Source: Nocardia colli
GTDB lineage: Bacteria > Actinomycetota > Actinomycetes > Mycobacteriales > Mycobacteriaceae
Reading direction: 5' to 3'
DNA length: 64,000 nucleotides
NCBI RefSeq assembly: GCF_008704205.1
Contig: NZ_VXLC01000003.1
Span: 372,001 to 436,000 of the forward strand
Each line of letters starts with the position of its first letter. Within the stretch, counting starts at the first letter, position 1. The position numbers and the translations under genes were made by a program. Shown here piece after piece: positions 47,193 to 56,690 of the stretch. The notes beneath the pieces are model-generated. The model did no database searches and was not told where the DNA came from. It was given only the letters and a program-made list of their open reading frames with translations.

Positions 47193-48741
47193 CGCCGTGT
47201 TCGACTACGTGATCGCGGGTGGCGGGACCGCCGGGTGCGTGCTCGCCGCCCGGCTCAGCGAGGACCCGGACGTCACGGTATGTCTGCTGGAGGCGGGCCC
47301 GTCCGACGTCGGTGACCGCGCCATCCTCGAACTCACCCAGTGGATGCGTCTGCTCGATTCCGGTTACGACTGGGACTACCCGGTCGAACCGCAGGAACGC
47401 GGGAACAGCTTTCTGCGCCATGCCCGCGCGAAGGTCCTCGGCGGATGTTCCTCGCACAACTCGTGTATCGCGTTCTGGCCACCCGCGGAAAACCTCGACG
47501 AGTGGGCCGCGCTCGGTGCGAAGGGCTGGGGCGCGGCCGACGTGCTGCCGTACGTGACCCGGCTGGAGAACAACGACGCACCCGGCGACCAGCACAGCCG
47601 CAGCGGCCCGGTCCGGCTGCGCGATGTGCCGCCGGACGACCCGTGCGGCACGGCGGTGCTCGCGGCGGCCGCGGCGGTCGGGCTGCCGACGGTGCAGTTC
47701 AACCGCGGCGCCACCGTGCGCAACGGGGCGGGCTGGTTCCAGATCAACGCCGCCGAGGACGGCACGCGCATGTCGACATCGCACGCGTATCTGCATCCCG
47801 TGCTGGATTCGCGCCCGAATCTCGAGGTGCGCACCGACTGCTGGGTCAGCGAAATCCTGTTCGACGACGCGCGCGCCGCGACCGGCGTGCGGTATCTCCG
47901 GCCCGACGGCATCGGCTACGACACCGTCTCGGCACGCCGCGAAGTGATCGTGACGGCCGGCGCCATCGATACGCCGAAGTTGTTGATGCTGTCCGGGATC
48001 GGGCCCGCCGAACACCTGCGCGAGATCGGCATCCCGGTGCTGGTCGACTCGCCCGGCGTGGGCGCGAACCTGGACGATCACGTGGAAGGGCTGGTGTTCT
48101 GGGACGCCGCCCGGCCGATGGTCGCGACCTCGACGCAGTGGTGGGAGATCGGCATCTTCGCCACCCTCGACGAGTCGCTGCGGGTGCCGGACGTGATGAT
48201 GCACTACGGCAGCGTGCCGTTCGACATGAACACGCTGCGCCGCGGCTATCCGACCAGCGACAACGGCTTCTGCCTGACCCCCAACGTCACGCAGGGCCGC
48301 TCGCGCGGCACGATCCGGTTGCGCAGCCGCGACTTCCGTGACCGGCCGAAGGTCGACCCGCGCTACTTCACCGATCCGGACGGCCACGACGAACGGGTAA
48401 TGCTGGCCGGCGTGCGGCTGGCCCGCAAGATCGCCGAGCAGTCCCCGCTGCACGAGTGGATCGCCGCCGAACTCGCGCCCGGACCGGACGCGACGACCGA
48501 CGACGAACTGCTCAGCTACATCCGCGCCACCCACAACACGGTGTACCACCCGGCCGCCACGGCCCGGATGGGCGCGGTCGACGATCCGCTGGCGGTGCTC
48601 GATCCGGAACTGCGGGTGAAGGGGGTGTCCCGGCTGCGGGTGGTCGACGCGTCGGCGATGCCGAAATTGCCCGCGGTGAACCCGAACATTACTGTCATGG
48701 CCATGGCGGAGAAGTGCGCGGATCTCGTCCGGACCACGTGA
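47185..48741 (+). CDS. GMC oxidoreductase, choline dehydrogenase-like
   Basis: 518 residues. FAD motif FDYVIAGGGTAGCVLAARLSED, ARAKVLGGCSSHNSCIAFW (first GMC signature), GAIDTPKLLMLSGIGP (second signature), and late catalytic YHPAATARMG, then NPNITVMAMAEKCADLV. Operon position beside the betaine-aldehyde-type dehydrogenase suggests choline to betaine aldehyde. It differs from classical BetA in length and context, so choline is inferred rather than shown. Confidence 0.88.
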   Translation: MSDAVFDYVIAGGGTAGCVLAARLSEDPDVTVCLLEAGPSDVGDRAILELTQWMRLLDSGYDWDYPVEPQERGNSFLRHARAKVLGGCSSHNSCIAFWPPAENLDEWAALGAKGWGAADVLPYVTRLENNDAPGDQHSRSGPVRLRDVPPDDPCGTAVLAAAAAVGLPTVQFNRGATVRNGAGWFQINAAEDGTRMSTSHAYLHPVLDSRPNLEVRTDCWVSEILFDDARAATGVRYLRPDGIGYDTVSARREVIVTAGAIDTPKLLMLSGIGPAEHLREIGIPVLVDSPGVGANLDDHVEGLVFWDAARPMVATSTQWWEIGIFATLDESLRVPDVMMHYGSVPFDMNTLRRGYPTSDNGFCLTPNVTQGRSRGTIRLRSRDFRDRPKVDPRYFTDPDGHDERVMLAGVRLARKIAEQSPLHEWIAAELAPGPDATTDDELLSYIRATHNTVYHPAATARMGAVDDPLAVLDPELRVKGVSRLRVVDASAMPKLPAVNPNITVMAMAEKCADLVRTT

Positions 48742-48747
48742 GCGGCC

Positions 48748-50610
48748 ATGTCGGCGGAGGGCGAACTAGCCGCGTTCCTCGGCGGGCACGCGCCGTTGCA
48801 GTCGATGACCGCCACCGATCTCGACCGGCTCGCCGCGGCCTCGTCGCTGCACGAGTTCGCGGCGGGCGCGGTGATCAGCGACTATTCGGCACAGGTGCCC
48901 GACGACATCTGGATGGTGTGGACCGGCCGGGTGATCCTGCGGCGCAACGGTCCCGATGCCGCCGCGTCGTCGCTGTCGGACGAGAGCCGCACGATCGACA
49001 CCGTCGAGGCCGGTGGGATCTTCGGCTACGTGCCGCTGCTCACCGGCGGCAGCGCCGAATTCGTCGCGCTGGCCACCGAAACCAGCCTGCTGATCCGGTT
49101 GCCGGGCGAGCACGTGCGCGCGCAGTTCGCGCAACCGGACGGGCTGGCGTTTCTGGCGTCGTCGGCGTGGAAGACGGTGTCCGGCAATCGAACCCCGATG
49201 GCTCAGGTGCTCGGCACCCGTCCGGCGAGCGAACTCGTCTCCGCGGAACCGATTTTCGTGACGCCCGAGACCAGCGTCCGGGACGCGGTGATCCAGATGA
49301 CCGAACAGCACGTCTCGGCGGTGCTGATCCGGTTGCCGGACGGGGACTTCGGCATCTTCACCGATCAGGATCTGCGGGCCAAGGTGGTGGCCGCCGGGCT
49401 GCCGGTCGACCTGCCGATCGCGCGGGTGATGAGCGCGCCGGCCCGGCGGGTCAGCGCCGACCTGTCCGCCGAGACCGTGCTGATGGAGATGCTGGAGAGC
49501 GGCCTTCGGCACATGCCCGTGGTCGCCCGGCGCGGCGAGGTGCTCGGCGTCCTCGAAGACTCGGATCTGCTCGCGGCCTCCGCGCGGCAGAGCTTCGCCC
49601 TGCGCCGGGCGATCGGCGCGGCCACCGATGCCACACAGCTGCAGGAAGCCGCGCGCGAAATCCCCAGCACCACAGTCGATCTGTTCCGCAACGGCACCAA
49701 AGCGTCCGCGACGAGCGGCATCCTTTCCGTGGTCATCGACTCGGTGGTGCGCAAGGCGCTCGAGCTCGCGATCGCCGAGGCCGCGGACGCACCGAACGGC
49801 GGGTTCGCCTGGCTGACCCTCGGCAGCATCGCCCGGCGCGAGGCGATGCCGTCCTCGGATGTGGACAGCGCGCTGTCCTGGGCTGATGAATTGTCTACGG
49901 CGAGTGGGCAACTGCGTGCGATCGCCGAGCGCACGCACGCCATCCTGGACGCCTGCGGGCTGCCCGCGGACAGCAACGGGGCGATCGCGGCGAAGCCGAA
50001 ATTCGCACGCTCCCGGTCGGAATGGACGAAGGCGGCGATGCGGTGGTTGAACGATCCGCTCGTCGATCGCGGGTTGGTCATGTCGTCGCTGTTGATCGAC
50101 GGGCGGGTGGTGTGGGGTGATCCGGGGCTGCACGCGGTGCCCGCCGCGTTCGCCCGGATGCGCGCCGACTATCCGAACGCCCTGCGTCTCCAGTTGCTCG
50201 ACGCATTGTCCGGCCGGGTCCGGGCGCGATCACTGCGCGACGTCCTGTCCCGGCGCGGCGGCACCTTCGATCTGAAAAGTCACGCGCTGGTCCCGATCGT
50301 CAACCTCGCCCGCTGGGGTGGGCTGGCGGCCGGTGTGACGGCCGCGGCGACGCCGGTGCGGTTGGCCGCGGCGGCCACGGCCGGGGTGATCGCCGATCGC
50401 GATGCCGCGGTACTCACCGAGGTGTTCGTCATGTTGCAGCGCATGCGGATGGTGCATCAGGTCGAGCAGCTGTCCGCCGGCCACCGGCCCGGCGACGTGG
50501 TGGTGATGTCGGAGTTGTCGCCGTTGAACCGGAGTTTGCTGAACGACGCGCTGCGTGAGATCGCGGCCGTGCAGCGACGCGTCCGCGGGATCGCGATGCC
50601 CTCGGCTTAG
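48748..50610 (+). CDS. cNMP-binding/CBS/DUF294 nucleotidyltransferase-like protein
   Basis: 620 residues in three parts. A cyclic-nucleotide-binding-like beta-roll (about 1-135); a CBS pair (about 155-280; SVRDAVIQMTEQHVSAVLI, RRVSADLSAETVLMEMLESGLRHMPVV); and a DUF294 nucleotidyltransferase domain with the GlnD-like motif LGSIARREAMPSSDVD (Asp371, Asp373) plus its helical C-terminal domain. The motif is complete, so catalysis is possible. Such proteins are thought to sense nucleotides and perhaps uridylylate or adenylylate a partner. It starts 6 bases after the GMC gene in the choline operon and precedes the IclR gene. Confidence 0.88.
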   Translation: MSAEGELAAFLGGHAPLQSMTATDLDRLAAASSLHEFAAGAVISDYSAQVPDDIWMVWTGRVILRRNGPDAAASSLSDESRTIDTVEAGGIFGYVPLLTGGSAEFVALATETSLLIRLPGEHVRAQFAQPDGLAFLASSAWKTVSGNRTPMAQVLGTRPASELVSAEPIFVTPETSVRDAVIQMTEQHVSAVLIRLPDGDFGIFTDQDLRAKVVAAGLPVDLPIARVMSAPARRVSADLSAETVLMEMLESGLRHMPVVARRGEVLGVLEDSDLLAASARQSFALRRAIGAATDATQLQEAAREIPSTTVDLFRNGTKASATSGILSVVIDSVVRKALELAIAEAADAPNGGFAWLTLGSIARREAMPSSDVDSALSWADELSTASGQLRAIAERTHAILDACGLPADSNGAIAAKPKFARSRSEWTKAAMRWLNDPLVDRGLVMSSLLIDGRVVWGDPGLHAVPAAFARMRADYPNALRLQLLDALSGRVRARSLRDVLSRRGGTFDLKSHALVPIVNLARWGGLAAGVTAAATPVRLAAAATAGVIADRDAAVLTEVFVMLQRMRMVHQVEQLSAGHRPGDVVVMSELSPLNRSLLNDALREIAAVQRRVRGIAMPSA

Positions 50611-50622
50611 AATGACGGCGTC

Positions 50623-51408
50623 ATGGCGAAACAGGATGGTGAGGACCCGGGCCGGGCCGCTGCGGTGCAGTCGGTCGACCGCGCACTGCTCGTGCTGGAG
50701 ATCATCGCCAAGCTCGGTCAGGCGGGTGTCACGGAGATTGCCGCCGAACTCGGTGTGCACAAATCTACCGTCTCTCGATTGATCGCCGTGCTGGAATCGC
50801 GCGGTTACGTCGAGCAGCTCTCCGACCGCGGCAAGTACCGGCTCGGCTTCTCCATCGTCCGGCTGGCCGGATCCACCAGTGCACAGGTCGATTTGGTCGG
50901 GCAGAGCCAGGGCGCGTGCAACGCGCTGGCCGCCGAGACCGGCGAGACCACGAATATCGCTGTGCTGGACGGCAATCGGATCATCAACATCGTGGAGGCG
51001 GCCGGCACCGGGTCGATCGCGTTGCGCTCCTGGGTCGGGCAGAGCTGCCCGGCGCACGCCACGTCGAGCGGCAAGGTGCTGCTGTCCGGGCTCGAACCGG
51101 CGGCATTGCGCAAGCAGGTCGGCCCGAAGCTGGAGTCCTTCACCGGCAACACACTGACCAAGGTCGCCGATCTCGCCGCCCAGCTGGTGGAGGTGCGGGA
51201 GAACGGATGGGCAAGTGTGCGTGAGGAACTGGAGATCGGATTGAACGCGGTCGCCGCTCCCGTCTTCGACAGCAACGGGGTTATCGTTGCCGCGCTGAGC
51301 GTTTCGGGTCCGGCCTACCGCCTGTCTCCGGATCGGTTCGCGCCGATGGCCGAGCTGGCCATCGCGAGCGCCGCGGAGATCAGTCACCGGCTCGGCTACT
51401 TCGGCTGA
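50623..51408 (+). CDS. IclR family regulator of the choline/glycine betaine region
   Basis: 261 residues. HTH (AAAVQSVDRALLVLEIIAKLGQAGVTEIAAELGVHKSTVSRLIAVL) and IclR ligand domain (SWVGQSCPAHATSSGKVLLSG; GWASVREELEIGLNAVAAPVF). Last gene of the operon, just upstream of the glyA promoter. It is the best local candidate to bind the three bipartite TTGC/GCAA operators; a catabolic intermediate would be the ligand. Confidence 0.92.
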   Translation: MAKQDGEDPGRAAAVQSVDRALLVLEIIAKLGQAGVTEIAAELGVHKSTVSRLIAVLESRGYVEQLSDRGKYRLGFSIVRLAGSTSAQVDLVGQSQGACNALAAETGETTNIAVLDGNRIINIVEAAGTGSIALRSWVGQSCPAHATSSGKVLLSGLEPAALRKQVGPKLESFTGNTLTKVADLAAQLVEVRENGWASVREELEIGLNAVAAPVFDSNGVIVAALSVSGPAYRLSPDRFAPMAELAIASAAEISHRLGYFG

Positions 51409-51430
51409 TCGCGCCGGGTGCGGTTCGCCA

Positions 51431-51459
51431 TTGACAACCCGCGCGGCCGACGATAATAC
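51431..51459 (+). promoter_or_regulatory. Promoter of riboswitch-glyA-sdaA transcript
   Basis: TTGACA (51431-51436), 17-bp spacer, TAATAC (51454-51459): a near-ideal sigma-70-type promoter. Expected start near 51466, inside operator C. Confidence 0.8.
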
Positions 51460-51463
51460 TATG

Positions 51464-51496
51464 TTGCATATCGCGCGCCTGTTGCGCTATATGCAA
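51464..51496 (+). promoter_or_regulatory. Bipartite operator C (glyA side)
   Basis: TTGCATA, 10 bases, GTTGCGCT, ATAT, GCAA (33 bp), placed over the predicted transcription start. Same motif and orientation to the downstream gene as operators A and B. A bound protein should block initiation. Confidence 0.7.
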
Positions 51497-51532
51497 CAAA
51501 TGTCTGTATCTGCCAACTGAATATCGCCGCAC

Positions 51533-51718
51533 ACGCAGCGGGAGATCTCCATCCGTTCGATGGAGAGCCGAAGGAGCAACACCTCCCGGGAATCTCTCAG
51601 GCCCAGTACCGCTACGCATAAGGCAACTCTGAAAAGTAGTGCACCACGCACTCGCCGACGGGGCAAACGCGCAACGCGTGAATCTCTCAGGCCATAGGAC
51701 AGAGCGGGAGGAGCCACC
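51533..51718 (+). ncRNA. Tandem glycine riboswitch (gcvT class)
   Basis: Two glycine aptamers in the glyA leader. The first (about 51537-51636) has GGGAGA, then GCCGAAGGAGCAA, then AATCTCTCAGGCCCAGTACCG and CTCTGAAAAG. The second (about 51645-51715) has GCCGACGGGGCAAA and GAATCTCTCAGGCCATAGG followed by ACAGAGCGGGAGGAG. These blocks are diagnostic of the class. Glycine binding most likely turns on the downstream glyA-sdaA genes. The second aptamer ends about 28 bases before the glyA ATG, so control of translation initiation is possible. Confidence 0.93.
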
Positions 51719-51743
51719 CCCACGCATCCGCGAAAGGCTCCCC

Positions 51744-53039
51744 ATGGCTGATCCTGCCTCCGCCCTGCGCACCGAACTCGATGTTTCGCTGCGCGAGTTC
51801 GACCCGGTCGTCGCCGCACTGGTCGACCAGGAGACCAGCCGCCAGCAACGCGGACTGGAAATGATCGCCTCGGAGAACTACGCGCCGCTCGCGGTGATGC
51901 AGGCCCAGGGCACGGTGCTCACCAACAAATACGCCGAAGGCTATCCGGGCCGCCGCTACTACGGCGGTTGTGAGTACGTCGACGAGATCGAAACCCTGGC
52001 CATCGAGCGGCTGCGTTCGCTGTTCGGCGCCGAATACGTGAATGTGCAACCGCATTCGGGTGCACAGGCGAACGCGGCGGTCATGCACGCGCTGCTGCGG
52101 CCCGGCGACGGCATCCTCGGCCTGGCGCTCGACCACGGTGGTCACCTCACCCACGGCATGAAGATCAACTTCTCCGGCCGGCTGTACAACGTTGCGGCAT
52201 ACCATGTTCGGGCCGAGGACCAGCTGGTCGACATGGCCGAGGTGGAGCGGCTCGCGCACGAGCATCAGCCGAAGCTGATCGTGGCCGGCTGGTCGGCTTA
52301 CCCGCGGCATCTCGACTTCGCCGAATTCCGGCGCATCGCCGACGAGGTCGGCGCCTACCTGATGGTCGACATGGCCCACTTCGCCGGTCTGGTCGCGGCC
52401 GGGCTGCATCCGTCGCCGGTGCCGCACGCGCATGTCGTCACCTCGACCACGCACAAGACCCTGGGCGGGCCGCGCGGCGGATTCATCCTCGCCACCGCGG
52501 ATCTGGGTAAGAAACTGGATTCGGCGGTGTTCCCCGGCCAGCAGGGCGGGCCGCTCGAGCATGTGATCGCCGCGAAGGCGGTCGCGTTCAAGATGGCGGC
52601 CGAGCCGGCCTTCCGCGACCGGCAGGAGCGGACCCTCGCGGGCGCGCGGATCCTCGCCGACCGGCTGCTGGCCGCGGACTGCCGGGCGGCAGGCATCGGA
52701 GTCGTCAGCGGCGGCACCGACGTGCACCTGGTGCTCGTCGATCTGCGCGAAGCGGAACTGGACGGAAAGCAGGCCGAGGATCTGCTGCAGACCCTCGGAA
52801 TCACGGTGAACCGCAACGCGATCCCGTTCGATCCGCGCCCGCCCATGATCAGTTCCGGACTGCGGATCGGCACGCCGGCGCTGGCTGCCCGCGGCTTCGA
52901 TGCCGCCGCGTTCACCGAGGTCGCCGACATCATCGCGACGGCACTGAGCGGTGGCGCGCCCACGGCGGCGTTGACCGCGCGGGTAGACGCGCTGGCGGAG
53001 CGGTTCCCGCTGTACCTCGGCTTGCGGAACCCGGCGTGA
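51744..53039 (+). CDS. glyA: Serine hydroxymethyltransferase
   Basis: 431 residues from ATG 51744 (CGAAAGG upstream); the open frame runs back into the riboswitch, so earlier starts are excluded. PLP enzyme interconverting glycine plus methylene-THF and serine plus THF. Family marks: [59 protein letters not shown]-Lys238 in [14 protein letters not shown], and a late [10 protein letters not shown]. Here it probably runs towards serine, using methylene-THF from dimethylglycine oxidase. Confidence 0.97.
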   Translation: MADPASALRTELDVSLREFDPVVAALVDQETSRQQRGLEMIASENYAPLAVMQAQGTVLTNKYAEGYPGRRYYGGCEYVDEIETLAIERLRSLFGAEYVNVQPHSGAQANAAVMHALLRPGDGILGLALDHGGHLTHGMKINFSGRLYNVAAYHVRAEDQLVDMAEVERLAHEHQPKLIVAGWSAYPRHLDFAEFRRIADEVGAYLMVDMAHFAGLVAAGLHPSPVPHAHVVTSTTHKTLGGPRGGFILATADLGKKLDSAVFPGQQGGPLEHVIAAKAVAFKMAAEPAFRDRQERTLAGARILADRLLAADCRAAGIGVVSGGTDVHLVLVDLREAELDGKQAEDLLQTLGITVNRNAIPFDPRPPMISSGLRIGTPALAARGFDAAAFTEVADIIATALSGGAPTAALTARVDALAERFPLYLGLRNPA

Positions 53040-54406
53040 CGATCAGCGTGTTCGACCTGTTCCGGGTCGGTATCGGGCCGTCGAGTTCGCACACCGTCGG
53101 GCCGATGCGCGCCGCGGCGGCGTTCGTCGAGCGGCTGAAGGACGCCGACGTGCTGCATCGGACGGCCGCACTGCGCGTTCAGCTCTACGGTTCGCTCGGC
53201 GCGACCGGGCGCGGTCACGGCAGCGTCGAGGCGATCGTGGCCGGGCTGGCCGGCGCGCAGCCGGAGAGCATCGACCCGGACACCATGGTCGCCACCGTCG
53301 CCACGGCGCGCGCCACCGGCCGGTTGTATCTCGGTGGCGTGCAGTCGATCGCGTTCGCCGTGGACAGCGATGTCGAACTGCTCGGGTTGGCCCGCTTGGC
53401 CTTTCACACCAACGGGATGCTGTTCGGCGCGTACGACGACGCCGGGCAGGTGCTGCTCGAACGCCAGTACTTCTCGGTGGGTGGCGGTTTCGTCCTCGAC
53501 GAGGACGAGATCGACGGCCGGACCGTCGAAGCACCGGTCTCCGTGGCACATCCGTTCCGCTCAGCGGACGAGCTGCTCTCCATCACCGCCGCCACCGGCA
53601 AGTCGATCAGCGAGGTCGTGCTGGCCAACGAAATGTCTTGGCGCAGTGCGGATCAAGTGCGGACGGACCTCCTCGACATCTGGAAGGTGATGCGCGGCTG
53701 CGTCGACCGCGGCATGTCGACCGGGGGAGTGCTGCCGGGTTCCCTGCGGGTGCGCCGCCGCGCGGCGACCCTGTTCGAGCGCCTCGGCACCGAGGCCGAG
53801 GACAACGACCCGCTGCGCGCGATGGAGTGGGTCACCCTGTACGCGATGGCGGTCAACGAGGAGAACGCCGCAGGCGGCCGCGTCGTCACCGCGCCGACCA
53901 ATGGCGCCGCGGGCATCATTCCCGCTGTGCTGCACTACATTCAGCGATTCATCGGCGGTGCGGACGAGGACAGCGTGGTCGAGTTCCTGCTCACCGCGGG
54001 CGCGATCGGCCAGCTGATGAAGGAGAACGCGTCGATCTCCGGCGCCGAGGTCGGCTGCCAGGGCGAGGTCGGTTCGGCCTGCGCCATGGCCGCGGCCGGA
54101 CTCGCCGCCGTGCTCGGCGGCACGCCCGCACAGATCGAGAACGCCGCCGAGATCGGCATGGAACACAATCTCGGCCTCACCTGCGACCCGATCGGCGGAC
54201 TCGTGCAGATCCCGTGCATCGAACGCAACGGCATCGCCGCGGTGAAGGCGATCACCGCGGCCCGCATGGCAATTCGCGGTGACGGCATGCATCACGTGTC
54301 GCTGGATCAGGTCATCCAGACCATGCGCGCGACCGGGGCCGACATGCTGGACAAGTACAAGGAGACCTCGCGCGGCGGGCTGGCGGTGGCCGTCGTCGAG
54401 TGCTGA
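53036..54406 (+). CDS. sdaA: L-serine ammonia-lyase (iron-sulfur L-serine dehydratase)
   Basis: 456 residues, single-chain type: beta domain ([21 protein letters not shown] at the start) fused to the alpha domain with cluster Cys residues in [18 protein letters not shown] and [16 protein letters not shown]. Converts serine to pyruvate and ammonia using an oxygen-sensitive [4Fe-4S] cluster. GTG start overlaps the glyA stop (GTGA), so both are translated together under the glycine riboswitch. Confidence 0.96.
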   Translation: MTISVFDLFRVGIGPSSSHTVGPMRAAAAFVERLKDADVLHRTAALRVQLYGSLGATGRGHGSVEAIVAGLAGAQPESIDPDTMVATVATARATGRLYLGGVQSIAFAVDSDVELLGLARLAFHTNGMLFGAYDDAGQVLLERQYFSVGGGFVLDEDEIDGRTVEAPVSVAHPFRSADELLSITAATGKSISEVVLANEMSWRSADQVRTDLLDIWKVMRGCVDRGMSTGGVLPGSLRVRRRAATLFERLGTEAEDNDPLRAMEWVTLYAMAVNEENAAGGRVVTAPTNGAAGIIPAVLHYIQRFIGGADEDSVVEFLLTAGAIGQLMKENASISGAEVGCQGEVGSACAMAAAGLAAVLGGTPAQIENAAEIGMEHNLGLTCDPIGGLVQIPCIERNGIAAVKAITAARMAIRGDGMHHVSLDQVIQTMRATGADMLDKYKETSRGGLAVAVVEC

Positions 54407-54408
54407 GT

Positions 54409-55494
54409 TCAGCGGGCGGGGAAGCGGATGATCCGATCGTCGCCGGTGCGGACGTCACCGCGGCCGTCGGTGTTGGAGGTGGTGAGCCACAGCGAGCCGT
54501 CCGGCGCGACCTGCGGGGTGCGCAGCCGGCCGTAACGGTCACGCAGCTGCGCGACGGGGTTGCCGAGTGTGCCGTCGGCCAGCTGCGGAATCGTCCAGAG
54601 CCGCTCGCCGCGTAGGGCCGCGACGTACAACGTGTTCGCGGTGATCGCCAGGCCCGAGGGCGATGCTTTGCTGGTCGCCCAGGTGATCAGCGGATTGGTG
54701 TAGCGGCCGCCCTGGGTGTCGCCCTTGCCCTCGACGACCGGCCAGCCGTAGTTGCGTTTCGGCTGGATCAGGTTGATCTCGTCGTAGGTGTCCTGACCGA
54801 ACTCGGTCGCATAGAGCCGCCCGGTCGAATCCCAGGCCAAGCCCTGCACGTTGCGGTGGCCGAGGCTGTAGACCGGTGAATTCGGCGTCGGGTTGCCGGG
54901 CGCCGGTTTGCCGTCGGGATCCAGGCGGAGAATCTTGCCGTTCGGACTCGCCGCGTCCTGCGCGCGACTCGACTGCCCGGCGTCGCCGGTGCCGACATAC
55001 AGCATGCCGTCCGGGCCGAAGGCGATTCGGCCGCCATTGTGAATGGTGTTCTTCGCGATGCCTTGGAAGATCACCTGCGGCTGACCGTCGAGCCGGAAAC
55101 GCACGATCCGATTGTCGCTACTGCTGCTGAAATAAGCGTAGACATAACCATTTTCGGCGTACTTCGGGGACACCGCGATGCCGAGCAGCCCGCCCTCGCC
55201 ACGCGCAACGACCCCGGGTACCCGGTAAGCCTGTGTGGGCGCCGAGCCCGGCGTGATCCGCGTGATCACCCCGGTGTTGCGCTGCGCGACCAGCGCGGAA
55301 CCGCCCGGCAGGAAGCTCAGACCCCACGGCACGGCGATGTTGCGCGCCAGCTCCTCCGGAGCATTGAGGTCCGGGACGCCGGCCGGGACTACCGGCTGTG
55401 CGACGGAACTGGGCAGGGCGACGAAAAACGCTGTCGCTATTGCGATCACAGCGGTGCCGGCGAATTGTGCCGCACTTCGAAGTGTCGAAGTCAT
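54409..55494 (-). CDS. Secreted PQQ-type sugar dehydrogenase (GSDH family)
   Basis: 361 residues from the ATG at 55494. Sec signal peptide ([22 protein letters not shown], ending near SSVAQP), then a six-bladed propeller of the glucose/sorbosone dehydrogenase family: [71 protein letters not shown], and [16 protein letters not shown]. Oxidises a sugar outside the membrane if PQQ is bound. Converges on sdaA, 2 bases apart. Confidence 0.9.
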   Translation of the reverse strand: MTSTLRSAAQFAGTAVIAIATAFFVALPSSVAQPVVPAGVPDLNAPEELARNIAVPWGLSFLPGGSALVAQRNTGVITRITPGSAPTQAYRVPGVVARGEGGLLGIAVSPKYAENGYVYAYFSSSSDNRIVRFRLDGQPQVIFQGIAKNTIHNGGRIAFGPDGMLYVGTGDAGQSSRAQDAASPNGKILRLDPDGKPAPGNPTPNSPVYSLGHRNVQGLAWDSTGRLYATEFGQDTYDEINLIQPKRNYGWPVVEGKGDTQGGRYTNPLITWATSKASPSGLAITANTLYVAALRGERLWTIPQLADGTLGNPVAQLRDRYGRLRTPQVAPDGSLWLTTSNTDGRGDVRTGDDRIIRFPAR

Positions 55495-55561
55495 GCCTAA
55501 GTAGAACCCCATTCAGCTGATCAACTCGACTGGCGAACGACTGGGGAAGGGGAAACGAATT

Positions 55562-55591
55562 CGGCCGGGCGAGTGGAAACTCGCCCGGCCG
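55562..55591. terminator. Stem-loop terminator
   Basis: 12-bp perfect stem (CGGCCGGGCGAG and complement) with a 6-base loop, 17 bases past the stop of the quinone-oxidoreductase-like gene. Confidence 0.85.
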
Positions 55592-55607
55592 TTTGACCCG
55601 TCGCTGA

Positions 55608-56648
55608 TCAGGCGTCCGGCACGATGACGACTTTGCCGGTGACCGTGCGGGATTCGGCGAGCTCGAGCGCCTTCGCCGCCTGGCTCAACGGAATTCGGGC
55701 CGCCACCTGCGCGCGCAGCGTGCCCTCGGCGGCCAGGTCGAAGACCGCGCTGAGGTCCTCGTGGATCAGGTTGCGGAACTTGGTCAGGTTGCGCTTGCCC
55801 GCCCACAGGTTGTAGAAGTGCGCATTGCGCTTGTTGGGCAGTGCGTTCCAGGCCATCAGCTGGGCGAACAGCTTCAGCACGGGCAGCCGCGAGTTGCCCT
55901 CCTCGTCCTTGGTCGAGGCGGTCCCGTAGGCGACCAGTGTGCCGTGCGGGGCGAGCAGCCCGAACGAGTCGACGATGCCGGGGCCGCCGACGTGATCGAA
56001 CACCGCGTCGACACCCTGCGGTGCCAGCGCCCGGACCTGTGCCACCACATCGCCGCGGTAGTCGACCGCGGTGGCGCCCAGCGCCTCGACCGCCGCCGCG
56101 TGCCGGGCCGACGCCGTGCCGATCACCCGGATGCCTGCGGCGCGGGCCAGCTGGACCAGCGTCGAGCCCACGCCTCCGTTGGCGCCGTGCACCAGGATGG
56201 TCTCGCCGCGCTTGACCTTCGCCGTCCGGTACAACATCTGCCAGGCCGTAATGCCGTTCACCACAAAGGTTTCCGCTTCGGCCGCGTCGAGCGCCGCCGG
56301 CACCGGGACGAGGTCCGCGGCGTCGAGCACGACGTGGCTGGCCCAGCCGCCGATCTTGGTGAGCGCGGCGACGCGGCGGCCGATCAGCGTCTGGTCGACC
56401 GCCGAACCCGTCGCGATGACCGTGCCGACCAGGTCGTAGCCCGGCACGAAGGGGAACGCAGGCTGGTCGTAGTACTTGCCGCGGCGCATCTGCTGCTCGG
56501 CGAAGGACACGCCGGACGCGTCCACCTGGACCACGACCTGGTCCGGTCCCGGCGACGGAAGCTGACGCTCGGTGACCTGCAAGCCGGACGGCTCGACCAG
56601 GCCGGGGAGGACGATCTCGACTGCGGTGACGGGCTTCGTGGTGATCAT
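55608..56648 (-). CDS. Zinc-free MDR oxidoreductase (quinone oxidoreductase-like)
   Basis: 346 residues. MDR fold without catalytic-zinc Cys: VVQVDASGVSFAEQQMRRGKYYDQPAFPFVPGYDLVGTV, NADPH motif VHGANGGVGSTLVQLARAAG. Members reduce quinones or enones. Preceded by a TetR-type palindrome and transcribed after the TetR gene on the same strand, so it is probably its target, induced by an electrophile. Confidence 0.9.
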   Translation of the reverse strand: MITTKPVTAVEIVLPGLVEPSGLQVTERQLPSPGPDQVVVQVDASGVSFAEQQMRRGKYYDQPAFPFVPGYDLVGTVIATGSAVDQTLIGRRVAALTKIGGWASHVVLDAADLVPVPAALDAAEAETFVVNGITAWQMLYRTAKVKRGETILVHGANGGVGSTLVQLARAAGIRVIGTASARHAAAVEALGATAVDYRGDVVAQVRALAPQGVDAVFDHVGGPGIVDSFGLLAPHGTLVAYGTASTKDEEGNSRLPVLKLFAQLMAWNALPNKRNAHFYNLWAGKRNLTKFRNLIHEDLSAVFDLAAEGTLRAQVAARIPLSQAAKALELAESRTVTGKVVIVPDA

Positions 56649-56663
56649 GATGACTCCTAGTGT

Positions 56664-56679
56664 GTGACTGGTCAGTCAC
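56664..56679. promoter_or_regulatory. TetR operator copy 1
   Basis: GTGACTG-GT-CAGTCAC, a 7-2-7 inverted repeat, 15 bases upstream of the oxidoreductase start. Half-sites match the copy in front of the TetR gene. Confidence 0.75.
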
Positions 56680-56690
56680 TTGAGGTGCTG

